Assembly (NCBI RefSeq): GCF_900078335.1
Contig: NZ_FKBR01000033.1
Location: 65,891 to 124,101 of the forward strand
DNA from: Bordetella trematum
GTDB taxonomy: Bacteria; Pseudomonadota; Gammaproteobacteria; Burkholderiales; Burkholderiaceae_B
DNA: 58,211 nucleotides
Reading direction: 5' to 3'
Shown here: positions 53,806 through 58,211 of the stretch, in pieces
How positions within the stretch are numbered: the first letter of the stretch is position 1
Layout of the letters: each line of letters opens with the position of its first letter
Notes under the pieces: model-generated
Told to the model about the DNA's origin: nothing
The model's input: only the letters and a program-made list of their open reading frames with translations
Databases searched by the model: none
Made by a program: the position numbers and the translations under genes

Positions 53806-54993
53806 TTACTCCCAGCTCAGTGCACCACCGGTCTGGTATTCAATCACGCGCGTCTCAAAAAAGTTGCGTTCCTTTTTCAGGTCGATCATTTCCGCCATCC
53901 ACGGGAAGGGGTTTTCTTCCTGCGGGTAGAGCGGCTCGATGCCGATTTGCTGGCAGCGGCGGTTGGCGATGAAGCGCAGATACGACTTGAACATCGGCGC
54001 ATTCAGGCCCAGCACGCCACGCGGCATGGTGTCTTCGGCGTAAGCGTATTCGAGTTCGACCGCTTTGCGGAAGAGTTCGCGAATTTCTTCGCGGAACTCC
54101 GGGGTCCACAGCTGCGGATTTTCGAGCTTGATGGTGTTGATGAGGTCGATGCCGAAGTTGCAGTGCATGGATTCATCGCGCAGGATGTACATGTACTGCT
54201 CGGCAGCGCCGGTCATCTTGTTTTGACGGCCCAGCGCCAGGATCTGCGTGAAGCCGACGTAGAAGAACAGGCCTTCCATCAGGCACGCGAACACGATCAA
54301 CGACTTCAGCAGCGTTTGATCGGCTTCCAGGGTGCCGGTTTCAAAGTTGGGATCGGCGATGGCGTCGATGAAGGGGATCAGGAACTCATCCTTGGCCCGG
54401 ATCGACGGCACTTCGTTGTACGCGTTGAAGATCTCGGCCTCGTCGAGGTCGAGGCTTTCGACGATGTACTGATAGGCGTGCGTGTGGATCGCTTCCTCGA
54501 AGGCCTGGCGCAGCAGGAACTGGCGGCACTCGGGCGCCGTGATGTGGCGGTAGGTGCCCAGCACGATGTTGTTGGCAGCCAGCGAGTCGGCGGTGACGAA
54601 GAAACCCAGGTTGCGCTTGACGATGCGGCGCTCGTCCTCGGTCAATCCGTTAGGATTTTTCCAGAGGGCGATATCGCGCGACATGTTGATTTCTTGCGGC
54701 ATCCAGTGGTTGGCGCAAGTCGCGAGGTACTTTTCCCAAGCCCACTTGTACTTGAACGGCACCAGCTGGTTGACGTCGGTCTTGCCGTTGATGATGCGCT
54801 TGTCGGCCATCTTCACGCGGCCGGCGGTTTCGCCGGCGGCGTTCAGGTCAGCGGGCGAAGCCGGCGCGGCCGGGGTGGGCAGCGCGGTGTCGCCGAACAC
54901 ACCGGTGGCAGCGCGCACAGCCGAGTCGCCGCCTGCGGCGGCAGGCGTCTTGGCGGTCTGTGTGGCGAGGTTGTCGTCTTCCCAATTAAGCAT
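53806..54993 (-). CDS. nrdB: Ribonucleoside-diphosphate reductase class I, beta subunit
   Basis: NrdB carries the diiron-tyrosyl radical cofactor. This 395-residue ferritin-like protein has the metal-ligand segments EAIHTHAYQ and DESMHCNFG and a C-terminal peptide (GALSWE) that docks to NrdA. It follows nrdA by 24 bp. Confidence 0.96.
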   Translation of the reverse strand: MLNWEDDNLATQTAKTPAAAGGDSAVRAATGVFGDTALPTPAAPASPADLNAAGETAGRVKMADKRIINGKTDVNQLVPFKYKWAWEKYLATCANHWMPQEINMSRDIALWKNPNGLTEDERRIVKRNLGFFVTADSLAANNIVLGTYRHITAPECRQFLLRQAFEEAIHTHAYQYIVESLDLDEAEIFNAYNEVPSIRAKDEFLIPFIDAIADPNFETGTLEADQTLLKSLIVFACLMEGLFFYVGFTQILALGRQNKMTGAAEQYMYILRDESMHCNFGIDLINTIKLENPQLWTPEFREEIRELFRKAVELEYAYAEDTMPRGVLGLNAPMFKSYLRFIANRRCQQIGIEPLYPQEENPFPWMAEMIDLKKERNFFETRVIEYQTGGALSWE

Positions 54994-55017
54994 GATCGAA
55001 TTCTCCGAATGTCGTGG

Positions 55018-57951
55018 TTACTGGCAGGCTTCGCACTCTTCGAAGCCGGGGTCGCCCGGCCGCATGGTGCAAGCTGCCCCGACGATTTCGGGTTCCGGCA
55101 AAACGGGTGCTGCAGATGCAACGGATGCGGTGGCGGTACCGCCAGCGCTGACGGCGTTCAGTTCGCCGCCGCGGCCCGTGGATTTCTCGGCGCTGGTGGC
55201 GCCCATGGTGCGCAGGTAGTAGGTGGTCTTCAGGCCGCGCTGCCAGGCCAGCTTGTAGGTGTCGTCCAGTTTCTTGCCCGACGCGCCTGCCATGTAGATG
55301 TTGAGCGATTGGGCCTGGTCGATCCATTTCTGGCGGCGCGATGCGCATTCAACCAGCCAGCTCGGTTCGACTTCGAAAGCGGTGGCGTACAGTTCGCGCA
55401 ATTCGGCGGGAACGCGATCGATGCGGGACAGGCTGCCATCGAAGTACTTGAGGTCAGCGACCATGACTTCGTCCCACAGACCGAGTTTCTTCAGATCACG
55501 AACGAGATAATCGTTTACGACCGTGAACTCGCCGGAAAGGTTCGATTTAACGTACAAGTTCTGGAAGGTGGGTTCGATGCACGCAGATACGCCAATGATA
55601 TTGGAAATCGTAGCGGTTGGGGCAATGGCGATGCAGTTCGAGTTGCGCATGCCTTGTTCTTTGATGCGCGCGCGCAACGCATCCCAATCGAGCGTGCTGG
55701 ACTCATCGACTTCGACGTTGCCGCCGCGTTCGGCACGCAGCATCGCGATGGAGTCTTGCGGCAGGATGCCGCGCGACCACAGCGAGCCTTCATACGATTC
55801 GTAGCGGCCTCGTTCGCGCGCCAGATCGCTCGATGCCCAGTAGGCCTGGTAGCACACGGCTTCCATCGAACGATCGGCGAACTCGATCGCGGCTTGCGAG
55901 GCGTACGGCACGCGCATCATGTGCAGGCAATCCTGGAAGCCCATGATGCCCATGCCCACCGGACGATGACGCAGGTTGGAATTGCGCGCCTTCTCAACCG
56001 CGTAGTAGTTGATGTCGATCACGTTGTCGAGCATGCGCATGGCGATGCCGACGGTGCGCTTGATCTTGTCGTGGTCGAGTTCGTAGCTGCCATCAGCGGT
56101 CGGCTTCATGTGCGCGACCAGGTTCACCGAACCCAGGTTGCACACTGCGATTTCCGATTCGTTGGTGTTGAGCGTGATCTCGGTGCAGAGGTTTGAGCTG
56201 TGCACCACGCCCACGTGCTGCTGCGGCGAGCGGATGTTGCACGGATCCTTGAACGTGATCCAGGGATGGCCGGTTTCGAACAGCATCGACAGCATCTTGC
56301 GCCACAGCGAGATGGCCGGCATCTTCTTGAACAGCTTCAGCTCGCCGCTGGCGACCTTGGCTTCGTAGCCGACATAGGCCTCTTCGAAGGCACGGCCATA
56401 CTTGTCGTGCAGATCCGGGCAGTCGGAGGGCGAGAACAGCGTCCATTCGCCGTTTTCGATCACGCGCTTCATGAACAGATCGGGAATCCAGTTCGCCGTG
56501 TTCATGTCGTGCGTGCGGCGGCGTTCGTCGCCGGTGTTCTTGCGCAGCTCGAGGAACTCTTCGATGTCCAGGTGCCACGTTTCCAGATAGGTGCACACGG
56601 CGCCCTTGCGCTTGCCGCCCTGGTTGACCGCCACGGCAGTGTCGTTGACCACCTTCAGGAACGGCACCACGCCCTGGCTCTCGCCATTGGTGCCCTTGAT
56701 GTGGCTGCGCAGCGCGCGCACCGGGGTCCAGTCATTGCCCAGGCCGCCGGCGTACTTGGCCAGCAGGGCGTTCTCCTTGATGGCGTCGTAGATGCCTTCG
56801 AGGTCGTCGGACACGGTGGTCAGGTAGCACGAGGACAGCTGCGAGTGCAGGGTGCCGGAGTTGAACAGCGTCGGCGTCGAGCTCATGAAGTCGAACGAGG
56901 ACAGGATCTCGTAGAACTCGATGGCGCGGGCTTCGCGGTCGTTCTCGCGCAGCGCCAGGCCCATGGCCACGCGCATGAAGAAGACCTGCGGCAGTTCGAT
57001 GCGCGTGCCGCGCACGTGCAGGAAATAACGGTCGTACAGCGTTTGCAGGCCCAGGTAGCCGAACTGCAGGTCGCGGTCGGCGTTCAGGGCGCGGGCCACG
57101 CGCTCCAGGTCGAACTCGGCCAGCTTGGGGTCGAGCAGGCCGCCTTCGATGCCGCGCTGGATGAAGGTCGGGAAGTATTCGGCATAGCGCTGGGCCATGG
57201 AGGCCTGCGAGACTTCTTCGCCCAGCACTTCCTTGCGGATCGTGTGCAGCAGCAGGCGGGCGGTCACCTGGCTATAGGCCGGGTCTTTTTCGACCTGCGC
57301 GCGCGCCGACAGAATGGCGGACTTGAACACTTCGTCGACGGGCACGCCGTCGTACAGGTTCTTGACCGTTTCCTTGATGATGGTTTCGGTATCGATGAAC
57401 TCGGTCAGGCCGACACCGGCGGCTTCGATGGTGGCGCGCAGCTGGGCCATATCCAGCGGACGGCGTACGCCATTCTCGACGACATGGAGTTGCGGCTCCG
57501 TGGCAGCGGCGGCCGGTTGTGCGCTGGCGGCCTGAGCCTGGGCGGCGGCGGCGCGCTCCTGGGCGCGGCGCTCGCGATACAGCACATAGGCGCGCGCGAC
57601 ATCGTGTTCGCCCGAACGCATCAGGGACAGCTCGACCTGATCCTGGACTTCTTCGATATGGAAGGTGCCGCCGCTGGGGCGGTGGCGCACCAGCGCCGCG
57701 ACGACCTGGGACGTCAGTTGCTCGACCAGCTCGCGCACGCGCGCCGACGCGGCGCCCTGACCGCCATTGACGGCCAGGAAGGCCTTGGTCATGGCGATGG
57801 CGATCTTGCCCGGCTCGAAGCCGACGACAGAGCCATTGCGGCGGATGATGTTGTAGCTGGCCCAGCGGCCATTCTGGCCGTCATTCTGGGAGGGATTGGA
57901 TTCGGGCGGCACGGCGGTGGGCCGAGTCACAGAGGCGATCGTAGTCTGCAT
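55018..57951 (-). CDS. nrdA: Ribonucleoside-diphosphate reductase class I, alpha subunit
   Basis: This 977-residue catalytic subunit is longer than the ~760-residue E. coli enzyme. It appears to have two N-terminal ATP-cone regions (RRNGSVVGFEPGKI and VVENGVRRPLDMAQLRATIE), as in Pseudomonas NrdA, which would give allosteric dATP control. The catalytic barrel shows NLCTEI and LNTNESEIAVCNLGSVN. The C-terminal redox pair is C973 and C976 in CEAC. NrdR-type boxes lie upstream. Confidence 0.97.
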   Translation of the reverse strand: MQTTIASVTRPTAVPPESNPSQNDGQNGRWASYNIIRRNGSVVGFEPGKIAIAMTKAFLAVNGGQGAASARVRELVEQLTSQVVAALVRHRPSGGTFHIEEVQDQVELSLMRSGEHDVARAYVLYRERRAQERAAAAQAQAASAQPAAAATEPQLHVVENGVRRPLDMAQLRATIEAAGVGLTEFIDTETIIKETVKNLYDGVPVDEVFKSAILSARAQVEKDPAYSQVTARLLLHTIRKEVLGEEVSQASMAQRYAEYFPTFIQRGIEGGLLDPKLAEFDLERVARALNADRDLQFGYLGLQTLYDRYFLHVRGTRIELPQVFFMRVAMGLALRENDREARAIEFYEILSSFDFMSSTPTLFNSGTLHSQLSSCYLTTVSDDLEGIYDAIKENALLAKYAGGLGNDWTPVRALRSHIKGTNGESQGVVPFLKVVNDTAVAVNQGGKRKGAVCTYLETWHLDIEEFLELRKNTGDERRRTHDMNTANWIPDLFMKRVIENGEWTLFSPSDCPDLHDKYGRAFEEAYVGYEAKVASGELKLFKKMPAISLWRKMLSMLFETGHPWITFKDPCNIRSPQQHVGVVHSSNLCTEITLNTNESEIAVCNLGSVNLVAHMKPTADGSYELDHDKIKRTVGIAMRMLDNVIDINYYAVEKARNSNLRHRPVGMGIMGFQDCLHMMRVPYASQAAIEFADRSMEAVCYQAYWASSDLARERGRYESYEGSLWSRGILPQDSIAMLRAERGGNVEVDESSTLDWDALRARIKEQGMRNSNCIAIAPTATISNIIGVSACIEPTFQNLYVKSNLSGEFTVVNDYLVRDLKKLGLWDEVMVADLKYFDGSLSRIDRVPAELRELYATAFEVEPSWLVECASRRQKWIDQAQSLNIYMAGASGKKLDDTYKLAWQRGLKTTYYLRTMGATSAEKSTGRGGELNAVSAGGTATASVASAAPVLPEPEIVGAACTMRPGDPGFEECEACQ

Positions 57952-58091
57952 GGAAGCTCCTGTGCGAATAAGGGAAACAAGGCAGGGCGGAAGGCCATGC
58001 CGGGGGCATCGGAATTGGGTGTGAGGGGAAAAATGCTAGGGCGGAGCGCCTTTCTGAGCGCGGCTCGCGGGGTAAGCGCTGAGCTAATCGA

Positions 58092-58107
58092 CCACAATAT
58101 ATAGTGT
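58092..58107. promoter_or_regulatory. NrdR box 1
   Basis: CCACAATATATAGTGT matches the NrdR consensus ACACWATATATWGTGT at 15 of 16 positions. It lies about 140 bp upstream of the nrdA start, where the ATP/dATP-sensing repressor NrdR usually binds. Confidence 0.85.
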
Positions 58108-58123
58108 ACCACCCCCTCGCATG

Positions 58124-58139
58124 GCACTAATTCTAGTGA
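58124..58139. promoter_or_regulatory. NrdR box 2
   Basis: GCACTAATTCTAGTGA matches the NrdR consensus at 11 of 16 positions, with the CAC and GTG arms intact. It is exactly 32 bp from box 1, about three helical turns, the spacing expected for cooperative binding. Confidence 0.65.
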
Positions 58140-58211
58140 GGGTCCCCAAAGCTCACAAGCTGACTTGTGGCAGAAGTTCAGATTTAGTTGTTACCAAATA
58201 CGGCGGGGGGG

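Noticed and set aside
54994-55017. A possible separate promoter for nrdB
   Set aside because: The gap is only 24 bp, and nrdA-nrdB co-transcription explains it.
58205-58211. G-run at the window end as a phase-variation tract
   Set aside because: The tract is cut by the window edge and no adjacent gene can be judged.
1-58211. CRISPR arrays, tRNA, rRNA or insertion sequences
   Set aside because: I saw no regularly spaced repeats, tRNA-like cloverleaf, rRNA core sequence or transposase in any frame.

Overview
This 58.2 kb window looks like chromosomal DNA of a non-classical Bordetella or a very close Alcaligenaceae relative. The grounds are high GC, Bordetella Fim2/Fim3-type fimbrial subunits, a lysine/alanine-rich histone H1-like protein with an aromatic tail, and a mostly housekeeping gene set of betaproteobacterial type. 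The species is an inference. I saw no rRNA, tRNA, insertion sequence, phage gene or CRISPR array.

Region 1 (1-5287, minus strand) is a head-to-tail array of one partial and seven complete fimbrial major-subunit paralogues with no usher or chaperone among them. One copy has lost its C-terminal donor strand through a 10-nt deletion. Two neighbouring copies share a recently duplicated or converted block.

Region 2 (5446-9746, minus strand) holds a Nudix/ThiE-like fusion protein, a DUF815 ATPase, argJ and an unrecognised membrane-anchored protein.

Region 3 (9789-27988) is the main accessory block. A MarR regulator and a kynurenine-formamidase-like hydrolase diverge from a five-gene branched-chain-type ABC importer. 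A complete siaABCD-type signalling operon (PP2C phosphatase, kinase, phospho-switch protein, diguanylate cyclase) follows. Then come eight genes for aerobic CoA-dependent degradation of an aromatic acid, most likely 2-aminobenzoate (anthranilate): a monooxygenase/reductase fusion, SDR, enoyl-CoA hydratase, acyl-CoA dehydrogenase, CoA ligase, thioesterase and a Rid-family protein lacking the catalytic arginine. A shared 19-bp element (16/19 identical) lies in front of both the importer/MarR divergent region and the catabolic operon, so I infer one MarR regulon controlling uptake, deformylation and ring catabolism.

Region 4 (27985-36646) has a DUF342 protein, hemL-thiE-thiD (minus), rubredoxin, algH-ruvX and a tightly overlapping pair of degenerate aspartate carbamoyltransferase and dihydroorotase genes followed by plsC.

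Region 5 (36654-45250, minus strand) contains apaH-lptG, mtgA-aroE-tonB-like-rnb, a small esterase and mpl.

Region 6 (45322-52607) has a TlpA-like thioredoxin, aroQ-accB-accC, prmA, a zinc-ribbon DUF3426 protein, a PfkB kinase, a glycine-zipper lipoprotein and a YggT protein.

Region 7 (52741-58211, minus strand) has the histone H1-like gene and nrdA-nrdB. Upstream of nrdA are two candidate NrdR boxes 32 bp apart.
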